Part shown: one piece after another, positions 42,201 through 51,113 of the stretch
Position numbering within the stretch: the stretch's first letter is position 1
Layout of the letters: each line of letters opens with the position of its first letter
Assembly: GCA_021777055.1 (NCBI GenBank)
Contig: JAIQZO010000024.1
Coordinates: 62,001-126,000, forward strand
DNA from: Candidatus Anammoxibacter sp.
GTDB taxonomy: Bacteria > Planctomycetota > Brocadiia > Brocadiales > Anammoxibacteraceae
Length of the DNA stretch: 64,000 bases
Direction of reading: 5' to 3'
Program-made: the position numbers and the translations under genes
Notes under the pieces: generated by a model
Database searches by the model: none
Seen by the model: the letters and a program-made list of their open reading frames with translations, nothing else
What the model was told of the DNA's origin: nothing

Positions 42201-43322
42201 TTGAGAAACGAAATGTGGGTAAACCGTAATTTTATAGATATGAATTCAACCAAAGTTACCAACTGTTCAGATAATAAGAATAAAAATACCAACTCCTTGT
42301 TATCAATATTTGAAGGATTACAAGATGGAATAGTAATGGTTGACATGTATGGTTTTGTTCATTTTGCAAATCTAACGGCTAGATTATTCTTTAATTTCAG
42401 AAAAGAGAGCCTTGTAAAACAGGTGTTTGCACTCCCTTTGATCCCAGGTAAAACAGTTTATGGAAAGATCAAACGTAAAACCGGAGAATCTGGAACTGCC
42501 GAGATTGTATGTGACAAAACCACATGGCATAGTAAGCCATTTTATTTGGTAATAGTCAGAGATGTTTCAGAAATTGACAACTTAAAGAAAGAGCTTATAG
42601 AAACAAATAACCTTAAGTCTGCAGGTGTCATTTCCAGCACAATTGGACAGGAATTCAATAGTATGACAACCGTTGTTCTCGGCTATCTCAGCATGGCAAA
42701 GATGCAGTTAGAGAAGGGAAATAATCTTTCTACAATATTATCATCTGCAGAAAAAGCAACTTTGCATTTAATGAAGCTTACACAACAATTGTTATCATTA
42801 ACTAAGGAGGATTTGTCTGAACCAAAAAGCTCTTTTCTTCCCGACATTATTAAAGAATCAATAGACCTGGTGATAGGCAATTATGAAAATATTAAGTGTG
42901 AACTAAAACTTAACGGTAATCTTTGGCTGGTTAATATTGATAATTACTATATGAAACAGATTTTTACCAACCTTTTTATTAACGTAAAGAATTTCTTGCA
43001 TAATGATGCAGAAATCTGTATTGAAGCAAAAAACAGTTTCATGGAGTCCGGAATCAGGGAGCATGGGTTAAATATACAGAGGGGAAAGTATGTAAAAGTC
43101 ATTATTTCTGCACCAATGCCGGAAATATTAGGAAATAACATTAACAATGCACTGGACCCATATTACCAAGACGATGGAATATGTTCGCCTCTGGATCTAG
43201 CAGCAACATATTCCATTTTAAAGAAATATAACGGATTAATCACAGCAAAATCAAATAAAGAGACGCAAACATCATTCAACCTTTATCTTCCCGTCAAAGA
43301 CAACGAGGATTTTTGCACATGA
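42201..43322 (+). CDS. Degenerate PAS-histidine kinase-like protein
   Basis: The 373-residue protein has a PAS domain (about 35-125; LQDGIVMVDMYGFVHFANLT) and then a HisKA-like helix pair in which the phospho-accepting His of the usual H-D/E-F-N motif is Gln (STIGQEFNSMTTVVLGYLSM, Q near 153). In the HATPase-like part the N-box is only partly kept (QIFTNLFINVKNFL). The D-x-G-x-G and G-x-G-x-G boxes are missing (IISAPMPEIL; DDGICSPLDL). It should therefore not autophosphorylate, and may bind or compete with other kinases or regulators. It is cytosolic, starting at TTG 42201 (aagga 11 bases upstream) or ATG 42213. A strong terminator follows. Confidence 0.82.
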   Translation: MRNEMWVNRNFIDMNSTKVTNCSDNKNKNTNSLLSIFEGLQDGIVMVDMYGFVHFANLTARLFFNFRKESLVKQVFALPLIPGKTVYGKIKRKTGESGTAEIVCDKTTWHSKPFYLVIVRDVSEIDNLKKELIETNNLKSAGVISSTIGQEFNSMTTVVLGYLSMAKMQLEKGNNLSTILSSAEKATLHLMKLTQQLLSLTKEDLSEPKSSFLPDIIKESIDLVIGNYENIKCELKLNGNLWLVNIDNYYMKQIFTNLFINVKNFLHNDAEICIEAKNSFMESGIREHGLNIQRGKYVKVIISAPMPEILGNNINNALDPYYQDDGICSPLDLAATYSILKKYNGLITAKSNKETQTSFNLYLPVKDNEDFCT

Positions 43323-43374
43323 TATAAGGAGACAGAGACTCAACCGCAAAGAAGTGTCCAAACTTATTTCCGCC

Positions 43375-43429
43375 CGCCAGAAGAAGGGGGTTTCCTCGTC
43401 CTCCTTTACCATCCCCCCTTCTTTTGGCG
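43375..43429 (+). terminator. Strong GC-rich stem-loop after the degenerate kinase gene
   Basis: cgccagaagaaggggg (43375-43390) pairs with ccccccttcttttggcg (43413-43429), giving a stem of about 16 bp. It lies about 50 bp after the stop codon at 43322. A T-run is weak, but the stem strength favours termination. Confidence 0.7.
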
Positions 43430-43498
43430 ATGTACAAAATAATTTACATTTTTAATTTTATTATTTTAAAGTGATAACCGCAGAAAGGAGACAAAAAG

Positions 43499-43597
43499 AT
43501 GATAGATTTTGCACAGAATAAGATGTTTAGTATATACATGCTTTACTCGTGTTTATCAGCAATGGTTATTGGTATATGTGCTGCATTGATTAATTAA
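43499..43597 (+). CDS. 32-residue membrane peptide
   Basis: The ORF runs from the ATG at 43499-43501 to TAA at 43595-43597. The product is MIDFAQNKMFSIYMLYSCLS followed by AMVIGICAALIN. It is amphipathic at the start and then hydrophobic enough for one membrane span. A very good ribosome binding site (aaaggag, 8 bases before the ATG) and its place between a terminator and the DUF2325 gene support expression. It resembles other single-span regulatory micropeptides in size only. Confidence 0.5.
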   Translation: MIDFAQNKMFSIYMLYSCLSAMVIGICAALIN

Positions 43598-43763
43598 GCC
43601 GATGTCAGGAAATCAGCAACTGGGAAAACAACAGTATTGCGAACCTTGGCATACAACAGTAATTACAGATCAAAATACGCCATGCAAACCAGAAAGTTTT
43701 CATTCAAACATAATTTCATTACATTATTATTAATAAACTATAATTTTTCAAGGAGGTGACAAA

Positions 43764-44051
43764 ATGACCATATCTGTTGTTGGTGGAAAAGAGCATCTTA
43801 AAACGCACTACGAAAAGGAAATTAAAGCTAGAGGGCACAAAATGAGATTACTGTTGCAAAACAGCCGTAGGTTATATAAGAACGTTGGAAATGTTAGCGG
43901 GATTATTATATTTACGGACAACGTATCACACAATGCAGCATGGTCCTTAACAAAACATGCAAAGACAGTTGAAATCCCAATTGTTAGGAGCAGTACAAGC
44001 AGTATTGCAAGCTTGAAAAAGTGTATCAATGAGATTGAAAACGGATGTTAA
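43764..44051 (+). CDS. DUF2325 domain protein
   Basis: The 95-residue protein begins MTISVVGGKEHLKTHYEKEI and continues VSGIIIFTDNVSHNAAWSLT, AKTVEIPIVRSSTSS. The VVGG start, central D-x-V-S-H and following K...K..IP.. are the DUF2325 pattern. These small Rossmann-like proteins have no proven function, though some are linked to metal or stress responses. aaggaggtga precedes the ATG at the best spacing in the window, so strong translation is expected. Confidence 0.85.
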   Translation: MTISVVGGKEHLKTHYEKEIKARGHKMRLLLQNSRRLYKNVGNVSGIIIFTDNVSHNAAWSLTKHAKTVEIPIVRSSTSSIASLKKCINEIENGC

Positions 44052-44311
44052 TGAGAAAAATACTAGTGTTTAATTGCGAAAGTTTGTTTATTTTTACTTT
44101 TCAGTAAAGATTGTTTTTTAGGACATTTTTACATCAAACAAAAAAAACGAATTTACGCAATTAAGCACCAGTTAATAGTAGCGAGGCTGAAGGCTGAAGA
44201 TTATTAGAGAAAAGCAATGCAAATTGATAATCTAATATCATTATTGCGACAGCCAACTCAAAGACCATAAGCATATGTTTCGCCTTTACAGGACTGTTTT
44301 TTTGTACTTAT

Positions 44312-44493
44312 TATCCCAGGGCGTTGCCCCATAAGCACTAACTTGTTTAAATTTGCAGGAATCTTACTTCTTTTTTATAATTTTCAACCACAATATATCT
44401 ATTTTTTTAATCATTTTCTTAAAAACGCAAGAACTAATCAAATTTACATATCTTGCAAACAAGTTAGCGCTTATGGGGCAGCGCCCTGGGATA
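44312..44493. mobile_element. 182-bp element with 37-bp terminal inverted repeats
   Basis: Bases 44312-44348 (tip tatcccagggcgttgcccc) and 44457-44493 are inverted repeats with 35 of 37 matches. The interior of 108 bp is AT-rich, and an apparent 65-codon frame spanning the element is an accident of it. The tips resemble those of the element at 7055-7214. Confidence 0.65.
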
Positions 44494-44607
44494 GTATATT
44501 AATCCCTTTTAGTGATAATAATTTAAAGCTAAAAGAATAGGAGGATTAAAAACAAAATAGTGAAACCGTTTCGTAGAATCATAGCGCAGCGAAGCCACAA
44601 CCAAATA

Positions 44608-44642
44608 AAGAATTCAGAATTCAGGAGACAGAATTCAAAATA
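44608..44642. repeat. Heptamer array (five units)
   Basis: Five consecutive 7-bp units of the type aagaatt/cagaatt/caaaata. The preceding bases (gcgaagccacaaccaaa) are the reverse complement of the tail (tttggttg...ttcgc) that accompanies the heptamer arrays at 18614-19000. Confidence 0.5.
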
Positions 44643-44811
44643 AAGCATCAAATTATAGAAATATACAGAGCGCAAGATTTATCTTGCTGAAATCAAATAG
44701 TGATACAACCTTAGAATAGGTTTTCTACCAAGATTAATCATTACCTGCTTTCTATGTCTCTCTAAATATTCAGAAGATGATTGAATCACATCTGGCCAAC
44801 CGTTAATGCGA

Positions 44812-44870
44812 ATCTTGCATCTTCCATTTCTATAATTGAATCCCTAGCAAAATAAATTTTGCACTCCGAT
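44812..44870. repeat. Dispersed repeat, copy 2 (partner at 17812-17880)
   Basis: It contains aatgcgaat, ttgaatc and gcaaaataaattttgcactc in the same order and spacing class as 17812-17880. No coding capacity. Confidence 0.55.
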
Positions 44871-45004
44871 TAACCTAATCAAATCTGTTAGAAATTTTCT
44901 TTAAAAAAAGAAGTTTTTACAGGGAAATACTATATATATCTGGCATCATTTATGGAGCTTCATGTTTACAACCTAGTAGGTTCTATGATAAACTACGGTT
45001 TTTA

Positions 45005-45183
45005 TACTCAAGGGTTCATAAATGGAGTATTGGGTGGCTTAGGTTTTGGTTAGATTTGGATGTTATGAATGACCGGTTCCACAGGTGTGACCTTAGACAC
45101 ATTGAGGAAAGGACGATTGAATAACATGCAAAGATAGCTGAAAGATGGTTTACTAAATATTCCGCTTATGAACCCGTTGAGTT
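45005..45183. mobile_element. MITE-like element, copy 1 (partner at 60051-60230)
   Basis: Terminal inverted repeats (left tactcaagggttcataaatg at 45005, right at about 45158-45183) bound about 130 bp with no ORF. The interior shares gaccggttccacaggtgtga and surrounding sequence with 60051-60230. Copy 1 is more diverged at its ends. It lies 12 bp before the start of the deaminase gene and may contribute to that gene's promoter. Confidence 0.7.
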
Positions 45184-45195
45184 TAATATAGAAAC

Positions 45196-46095
45196 ATGCT
45201 CAACTCACCCATCCAGGAAATTAACGATAACCTGCTTTTTGAAAAAGGGGTAAAACTCTTTGTCAAAAGAGACGACATGATTCACCCTCACATCTCCGGT
45301 AACAAATGGCGTAAGATGAAATACAACCTCCTGGCAGCCAAAAGTACAGATACCCTTTTAACATTTGGAGGGGCATATTCCAACCATATAGCAGCAACTG
45401 CAGCTGCGGGACATGAGTATGGGTTTAAAACTATAGGTGTAATAAGAGGAGAAGAACATCTCCCTTTAAACGATACTCTTAAACTTGCCATTGAGCACGG
45501 GATGAAACTGCATTATGTTGACCGTACAACATACAAGAAAAGGTACCTTACTGAATTTTGGCTAGATTTAAAGGCTCAATTTGGCGAATGCTTTATTATC
45601 CCGGAAGGAGGCGCAAACCTTCTTGGGGTACAAGGGTGCATGGAAATACTTGATGAGGTAGAAATAGACTTTGATATAGTGTGTGCGGCATGTGGTACAG
45701 GCTCTACATTAGCCGGAATTATCGCAAGTATGAAAAGTGGTAAAAGGGCGATAGGTTTCCCTGCTTTAAAGAACGGTGTATTTATTGCAGATGAGATCAG
45801 GAAATTCTTAACAGATGAACAACTAAATGGAAAAGAGTGGTATATTGAAACAGAATACCACTTTGGTGGCTATGCAAGATATCGCCCCGAATTAATTGAT
45901 TTCATAAAAAGAGTAAAGAAAATCTCAGGCATTCAGTTAGATCCTGTCTATACAGGAAAAATGATGTTCGGGATATACGATCTAATTAGAAAAGGAAAGA
46001 TCAAAAGCGGAAGTACGGTTCTTGCCGTTCACACAGGTGGACTTCAGGGAATCACAGGCTTTGAAAAACGCTACGGTATTAAAATCAATGGTTAA
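45196..46095 (+). CDS. PLP-dependent ACC deaminase/D-cysteine desulfhydrase family enzyme
   Basis: This is a 299-residue fold-type II PLP enzyme. The PLP lysine is K37 in HISGNKWRKMKYN. It is followed by FGGAYSNHIAATAAAGHEYG, PEGGANLLGVQGCMEI, the phosphate loop AACGTGSTLAGI and TGGLQGITGFE. The pattern fits the ACC deaminase/D-cysteine desulfhydrase group; sequence alone does not decide between them, and many members act on D-cysteine. The family is usually about 330 residues, so this one is a little short. The ATG has only a weak ribosome binding site. A MITE-like element lies directly upstream. Confidence 0.87.
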   Translation: MLNSPIQEINDNLLFEKGVKLFVKRDDMIHPHISGNKWRKMKYNLLAAKSTDTLLTFGGAYSNHIAATAAAGHEYGFKTIGVIRGEEHLPLNDTLKLAIEHGMKLHYVDRTTYKKRYLTEFWLDLKAQFGECFIIPEGGANLLGVQGCMEILDEVEIDFDIVCAACGTGSTLAGIIASMKSGKRAIGFPALKNGVFIADEIRKFLTDEQLNGKEWYIETEYHFGGYARYRPELIDFIKRVKKISGIQLDPVYTGKMMFGIYDLIRKGKIKSGSTVLAVHTGGLQGITGFEKRYGIKING

Positions 46096-46163
46096 ATAAC
46101 GGTATAACAGAAAGCTATGATTTACCGTCCGTTCCCAATCCGCCACAGAAAGTAATAACTACG

Positions 46164-46360
46164 GCTGGATGCTGGATACTGGATGCTAGATGCTGGACAT
46201 CTGGAATTCATCTACTCATTATTTCTGATAACTGAATCCTCATGATAGAAACCCGCGACCTGTTGCATATGTAAACTTTTCGATACGGAAATTGATTTTC
46301 TAGTATCAAGTATCCAGCATCTAGTATCAAGTATCCAGCATCAAGCATCCAGTATCTTGG
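46164..46360. repeat. Inverted heptamer arrays enclosing 106 bp
   Basis: Left: five 7-bp units of the type gctggat/actggat (46164-46198). Right: eight units of the reverse type (atccagc/atcaagt/atctagt, 46305-46360). The tail after the right array (ttggttctagtttcgcca...tggaattt) matches that at 18702 and 18961. It lies between convergent genes. Confidence 0.8.
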
Positions 46361-46385
46361 TTCTAGTTTCGCCACACTGTGGAAT

Positions 46386-47684
46386 TTATCCCCCATTAAG
46401 CCAACTTCCATTATAGACAAATTTACGTGCTACAATATTTACAGCAAATGACCTAGCAATATTTTTCACGGGCTGGGAAAAAGATCTACGGATAATAGAT
46501 TTAAGGGTATACAACTCCTTATAAGTCTCATTAGTCCTTGTTTCCAGTTGATCTTTGGTCATAAGCTTCGGGGCAAAGACTACCTTCCCCACCCGGTACT
46601 GTGACCAGTTTCGGTGCAAAATCCGGTTATCGTTCTCCAGTTTTTTTGTAAATGTAGTTCCCGGGTATGGTATTGGTACGTTCAAACTGGTAAGGTGCGG
46701 TTTTATATCTGATACAAACTTAAGTGTATCATCAAATATATTTTCAGTATCCTCGTCAAACCCGACAATCATCGATAGTTGAAATGAGAGTCCGTTGGTT
46801 TTTATAGTTTTTAACATTTTATAATACTCTTCTACCCTATTCTGCTTCTTACTAACCGTATTCAAACTGTCCTGGTTTATACTTTCAACACCTAAGCATA
46901 AAGAGAAACATCCGCTCTTTGCTGCCAGCTTGCAAAGCTCCGGAAAGAGACCCAGATTTATAGTACTCTGCCCCCCCCAACTGATCTTCAACGGAATCAA
47001 TTTTGTAAAAAGCTCTTCGGAATAAGCCCTGTTTGCAATAATATTATCATCAACAAAAAAGATACTTTTTGATCCCGAAGCCTTTACGTCTCGAATAACA
47101 TCATCAACCGGCCTGAATCTATAACTACCCCCAAAGAATTTTGTAACCGTACAAAATTCACAATTATGTGGGCACCCTCGCGACGCTTGTACTGGCATCA
47201 TAGATGCCATATAATGATGTCTCTTAACCAGGTCATATCGTGGAACTGGCAAACTTTTAAGATCATGAAATTTTGTACACTTATAAATAGGCTGTAACCT
47301 GTTATTTGAAAAATCGTCAACTACCCCTTCCCATAAATAATCAGCTTCACCTATTATAATACTATCTGCGTGCTCTTTTGCCTCATCAGGCAAAGCGGAA
47401 ACATGTATACCTCCCATAACGACCTTTTTCCCGGTCTCTCTAAATTTATCCGCAATATCATAGGCCCGTATCGCCTGGCTGGTAAACGTTGTGATAGCAA
47501 CAAGATCACACTCTGCCGTAAAATCCACATCTTCCACCAATTCGTCAACAATACAAACCTCAACATCTTTTGGTGTTAGACCTGCCAGATATAATAGTGT
47601 CAATCTGGGAAAAGGTAATTTTTTTCTCCTTAATAATGTGCCGTCGTCATTATATCTGGATGGACCTATAAGCAGTAGTTTCAT
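46386..47684 (-). CDS. B12-binding-domain radical SAM protein
   Basis: The 432-residue protein begins with a cobalamin-binding-like Rossmann domain (MKLLLIGPSRYNDDG, VCIVDELVEDVDFTAECDLV, VMGGIHVSALPDEA). The radical SAM core has SRGCPHNCEFCTV (CxxxCxxC near 170-178), then FVDDNIIANR and LGVESINQDSLNTVSKKQNR. Related proteins modify lipids (for example hopanoid HpnP/HpnJ types), cell-wall precursors or antibiotics using S-adenosylmethionine; the substrate here is unknown. gaggag lies 11 bases before the ATG at 47684. No biosynthetic partner is adjacent. Confidence 0.9.
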   Translation of the reverse strand: MKLLLIGPSRYNDDGTLLRRKKLPFPRLTLLYLAGLTPKDVEVCIVDELVEDVDFTAECDLVAITTFTSQAIRAYDIADKFRETGKKVVMGGIHVSALPDEAKEHADSIIIGEADYLWEGVVDDFSNNRLQPIYKCTKFHDLKSLPVPRYDLVKRHHYMASMMPVQASRGCPHNCEFCTVTKFFGGSYRFRPVDDVIRDVKASGSKSIFFVDDNIIANRAYSEELFTKLIPLKISWGGQSTINLGLFPELCKLAAKSGCFSLCLGVESINQDSLNTVSKKQNRVEEYYKMLKTIKTNGLSFQLSMIVGFDEDTENIFDDTLKFVSDIKPHLTSLNVPIPYPGTTFTKKLENDNRILHRNWSQYRVGKVVFAPKLMTKDQLETRTNETYKELYTLKSIIRRSFSQPVKNIARSFAVNIVARKFVYNGSWLNGG

Positions 47685-47794
47685 ATATTTTTTTACTCCT
47701 CATAAAAGACTATTTCCAAGAGTTAATAGTTTGCATCACTACAGCCCCCAGCTTCGCCACCTGAAAAGTTGACTCAAAACCAAAATCCAGTAAT

Positions 47795-49612
47795 CTATTT
47801 TAGTAATCCTTCAAGCTCATCAACTAACGATTTAAAGACTCCTAAAGCTGCATTTACCGGCTCAGGCGAAGCCATATCAACACCCGCACCAACCAACTGC
47901 TCCAACGGATATTTTGAACCTCCTGATTTAAGGAAGTTTATGTACTGGTTCAATTCATTCTGTCCACCATTAATGACCCTTTGTGATAACGCAATGGCAG
48001 CAGAAAGACCGGTAGCGTATTTATATACATAAAAGGCGTGATAAAAGTGTGGTATACGAAGGCCCTCCAGATCACTCACTGAATCGATATTCACGTTAGG
48101 TCCAAAGTACACCTTGAGGAGCTTCATGTATAGATCACGGCAAGAATCAACCGTAAGCGGCTGGTTATTTTCCACCATTTCATGAGTAATCTTCTCAAAT
48201 TCAGCAAACATCGTCTGTCTATATATCGTACCGATGATATCATCAATCTGCTTATTAACAAGATACGCCTTAAACTGACGGTCATCTGCACGATCAATCA
48301 GATATTTAGCCAGCAGCTGTTCATTGAAAGTAGAAGCCACCTCTGCAACAAAAATAGAGTAATTGTAGTGTTGGAATTGGTTGTTTTGTATGCTGTGCCA
48401 TGAATGCATTGAGTGACCGGCCTCATGTGCAAGGGTAAAGACATCATTAAATACATCGTCTTTATAGTTCATCAGGATATAGGGATCACTCTTAAACGAT
48501 CCGGCAGAAAACGCTCCGGAATGTTTTCCTTTGTTTTCGTACTTATCAACCCACCCGCCCTGTAAACCTTTCTTTAAGATGTCCACGTATTCAGAGCCTA
48601 AAGGTTCTAGTGATTTTGTCACCATGTCAACTGCTTCGTCATACGTATGGCGCATCTTTATTTCTGGTATCAACGGAACTCGGCAATCATAAAGGTGCAG
48701 ATCCTTCACCTTCAGCGCATTTTTGCGTATATCATAATAGTGATATAAAGCCTCAAGGTTGTCATGTACAGATTTTATAAGATTATCGTAGACTGAAATT
48801 GGCACTTTATCCGCAAACAGGCTTGATTCTATGGAAGATTCAAAATTCCTGACCCTTGCACCATAGACGTCAAGCTGAACGCTACCGTTATAAAGGTTTA
48901 CCAGCGTACTCTTATGCTGTTCATATCCATCAAGGAGTTGAAAAAAAGCACTTTTTCTAACACCTCTGTCTTGATGCAGAATTAACGATCCGTAAGAGGA
49001 TTGTGTTAACGCTTTTTTCCCCTCAGGTGTATCAATCTCTCCAAAGGTCATATCAACATCCACAAGGGACGAAAATGTTTTCTCCGCTGTCTGTGAAAAT
49101 TCTGCCTGCATGGAGAGAAGTCTCTCCTCGTTTTCAGAAAGTATATGGGGTTTATATCTTAATATTTTTTCCAGCAGAATAACAAAATCTTTTAACACAT
49201 CAGATGAGAGAAATTGCTCCATTGTCTCGTCAGGTATGGCCTGTATCTCTGGTGTCTGGTAACTACTTGCAGTTTGACTGCGGCTTGCAATATTCATGTA
49301 GCGAGCCAGCCTGCCCTGGCTGGATGAATCTCCTCCGTCTTCAGACATACGCAACTGGGCATAATAACCTAAACGTTCATCAAGTATACCTATCTTATTG
49401 TTAAATTCCAGACACTCTTTCAGCTTTTCGGGAGAGAGCCCAAGGGTCCCTTTAAAACCTTCAATCTTTGCAATCATAGAATCAAACTCTTTAAGGGCCA
49501 CTTCCCATTCATCTTCATCTTTAAATAGTTTTGAAAGATCCCAACAATCACAAACAGGTATGCAGCTTCTATCTTTCGGTTCATCTGTTATCTTTTGATC
49601 TTGTATAGACAT
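47795..49612 (-). CDS. pepF: Oligoendopeptidase F (M3B metallopeptidase)
   Basis: This 605-residue M3-family peptidase carries the zinc motif H395-E-A-G-H399 in FTLAHEAGHSMHSWHS and the third ligand in EVASTFNEQLL downstream. The N-terminal PepF_N-like helical part (about 20-200) and RIPHFYHAFYVYKYATGLSA near the end are typical. It cleaves short peptides in the cytosol. There is no signal peptide. agggg precedes the ATG at 49612 by 5 bases. It is divergent from msrB, with an inverted repeat between. Length is normal. Confidence 0.93.
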   Translation of the reverse strand: MSIQDQKITDEPKDRSCIPVCDCWDLSKLFKDEDEWEVALKEFDSMIAKIEGFKGTLGLSPEKLKECLEFNNKIGILDERLGYYAQLRMSEDGGDSSSQGRLARYMNIASRSQTASSYQTPEIQAIPDETMEQFLSSDVLKDFVILLEKILRYKPHILSENEERLLSMQAEFSQTAEKTFSSLVDVDMTFGEIDTPEGKKALTQSSYGSLILHQDRGVRKSAFFQLLDGYEQHKSTLVNLYNGSVQLDVYGARVRNFESSIESSLFADKVPISVYDNLIKSVHDNLEALYHYYDIRKNALKVKDLHLYDCRVPLIPEIKMRHTYDEAVDMVTKSLEPLGSEYVDILKKGLQGGWVDKYENKGKHSGAFSAGSFKSDPYILMNYKDDVFNDVFTLAHEAGHSMHSWHSIQNNQFQHYNYSIFVAEVASTFNEQLLAKYLIDRADDRQFKAYLVNKQIDDIIGTIYRQTMFAEFEKITHEMVENNQPLTVDSCRDLYMKLLKVYFGPNVNIDSVSDLEGLRIPHFYHAFYVYKYATGLSAAIALSQRVINGGQNELNQYINFLKSGGSKYPLEQLVGAGVDMASPEPVNAALGVFKSLVDELEGLLK

Positions 49613-49678
49613 AAAACCCCTTTTTTCGTCAGGTTACATAAAATTACTGCAAATGTAAGATATAAATTATATAATTAT

Positions 49679-49721
49679 ACTTAAGGGATGCATAAATGCC
49701 TCATCAATACATCCCTTAAGT
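49679..49721. promoter_or_regulatory. 12-bp inverted repeat between divergent pepF and msrB
   Basis: acttaagggatg (49679-49690) is exactly reverse-complementary to 49710-49721, with 19 bases between. The position in the 198-bp divergent promoter region suits an operator shared by both genes. Function is inferred only from position and symmetry. Confidence 0.4.
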
Positions 49722-49810
49722 ATATATATCAAACAGCTTTATTATTTTAATTAAATTACCCGAAAAGGGCAATGTGATTTTATTGGCAGAAACAGGAGGC
49801 AGTTTTAGCT

Positions 49811-50338
49811 ATGGCAAATAATTTCTTAAAACGACATTACTTTTTGCCAGCCTTTATTCTTTTGTTACTTGCAAGCACATGTAACAATGAAAACGGTGTT
49901 GGGAAAAAAGATTCTACTATATCAGAAAAGAGAGGAGGGACTATGTCCGAGACTGTTTCAGAAGAAGATAAAAAATGGAAAGAGATTCTAACTGAAGAGC
50001 AGTACATGGTTACCAGGAAGAAAGGTACAGAAGCTCCTTTTACAGGAAAGTATTACAATTCTAAGGAAAAAGGGATATATACATGTATTTGTTGCGGTAA
50101 TGACCTTTTTAGCTCCGAAACAAAATATGAATCCGGTACCGGGTGGCCAAGTTTTTTCTCCGTTATTTCGCAACAAGCAATAAAAGAGGAAAAGGATGTG
50201 TCACATGGAATGATTCGTATTGAAGTTATGTGCAGTAAATGCGGTGCTCATCTTGGGCACCTGTTTGATGACGGGCCGCCGCCGACAATGCTTCGTTACT
50301 GTATAAACTCTGCGTCCCTAAATTTCAAGAAAAAGTAG
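49811..50338 (+). CDS. msrB: Peptide-methionine (R)-S-oxide reductase with export signal
   Basis: The 175-residue protein starts with a signal sequence (about 9-23 hydrophobic; [14 protein letters not shown]), which looks like a lipobox with Thr before the Cys. The MsrB domain (about 50-175) follows: CICCGNDLF and [12 protein letters not shown] supply the four zinc cysteines, GTGWPSF the substrate site, and C164 in RYCINSASL the catalytic cysteine. It would repair oxidised methionine in exported or membrane proteins. aggagg lies 11 bases before the ATG. The exported location is inferred from the signal. Confidence 0.92.
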   Translation: MANNFLKRHYFLPAFILLLLASTCNNENGVGKKDSTISEKRGGTMSETVSEEDKKWKEILTEEQYMVTRKKGTEAPFTGKYYNSKEKGIYTCICCGNDLFSSETKYESGTGWPSFFSVISQQAIKEEKDVSHGMIRIEVMCSKCGAHLGHLFDDGPPPTMLRYCINSASLNFKKK

Positions 50339-50347
50339 ATAAAAAAA

Positions 50348-50713
50348 TCACTTTTGATGTGTTCTGATAATCAGATCTTTTTTTCTTATGCTTAAACCAC
50401 AATGAAGACATTTACTAGTGAATCCATTTAAAGACAATCCGATCAACGAGAAAAATTTATTACATCTTGGACATTTGGCAAAATTATACAAGAAACCAAC
50501 AAAGGCTAAAGTACAAAAACAAATAATGAGAAGAACCATTCGTACTCTTTCAGATATTGAAATTGACATTACCATGGCACCATAAGGAAGGTAAAATAAG
50601 AACAATAGGAACAAAGATAACCTGAGTTTCCTAAGTCGGATTACTCCTTTTAACTCAAATGCATTTTCCGGTTTTGTGTGGATTATTGGCGTTTTAGATT
50701 TTCTTGAATACAT
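50348..50713 (-). CDS. Two-TM protein with C-terminal zinc ribbon
   Basis: The 121-residue protein has two hydrophobic helices (about 31-51 and 60-79) followed by a ribbon with CPRC and CLHCG (NFAKCPRCNKFFSL, SKCLHCGLSIRKKD). The layout is common in small bacterial membrane proteins of unknown function. It converges with msrB, 9 bp apart. The ATG at 50713 has no strong ribosome binding site. Confidence 0.65.
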   Translation of the reverse strand: MYSRKSKTPIIHTKPENAFELKGVIRLRKLRLSLFLLFLFYLPYGAMVMSISISERVRMVLLIICFCTLAFVGFLYNFAKCPRCNKFFSLIGLSLNGFTSKCLHCGLSIRKKDLIIRTHQK

Positions 50714-50850
50714 AAAGAAATCTTGGAGATTTTTTGATCGTTACAATTTTCAGCCTTGTAAAATTAGAGCCCACGATTGTTAACTGCTAAAATAACCAAA
50801 TCCTAAGAATCCCCAGATTTTTAGGATCTAGTTGATTCATTGGTTGTCTA

Positions 50851-51101
50851 TCATTTTTGATAAACATTGCTCCGATGACCAATTACAACAACTAATATTA
50901 ATAATTTTTCATCATGTATCTCATAAATGACCCTATAATTACCTATTCTAATTCTCCAGCCATTTCTACCAGATAGCTTCTTGGAATTATTTGGCCTTGG
51001 ATTGTCAGATAAACTTTGAATAGATTCAACAACCCGATTTTGTTCTTTTGTTGGCATTTAACTTAGAAATTTCTGGGCAGCTTTTTCGATATAAATTTCA
51101 T
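50851..51101 (-). pseudogene. RelE/ParE-type toxin gene with frameshift and stop
   Basis: The intact C-terminal frame (68 codons from an internal ATG at 51057) reads [36 protein letters not shown] and [15 protein letters not shown], the RelE fold. The expected N-terminus is encoded upstream in the same frame (IYIEKAAQKFLS) but is cut by a TAA at 51060-51058. The only ATG that fits (51101) is one base out of frame; one more A there would give MKIYIEKAAQ. Two lesions in about 45 bases mean that full-length toxin is not made, unless the sequence is in error. The antitoxin gene precedes it by 12 bp. Confidence 0.7.
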
Positions 51102-51113
51102 AGTTCTAGGTTT

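Noticed and set aside
44343-44540. 65-codon frame on the plus strand
   Set aside because: It lies across an inverted-repeat element and its composition comes from that element; no ribosome binding site.
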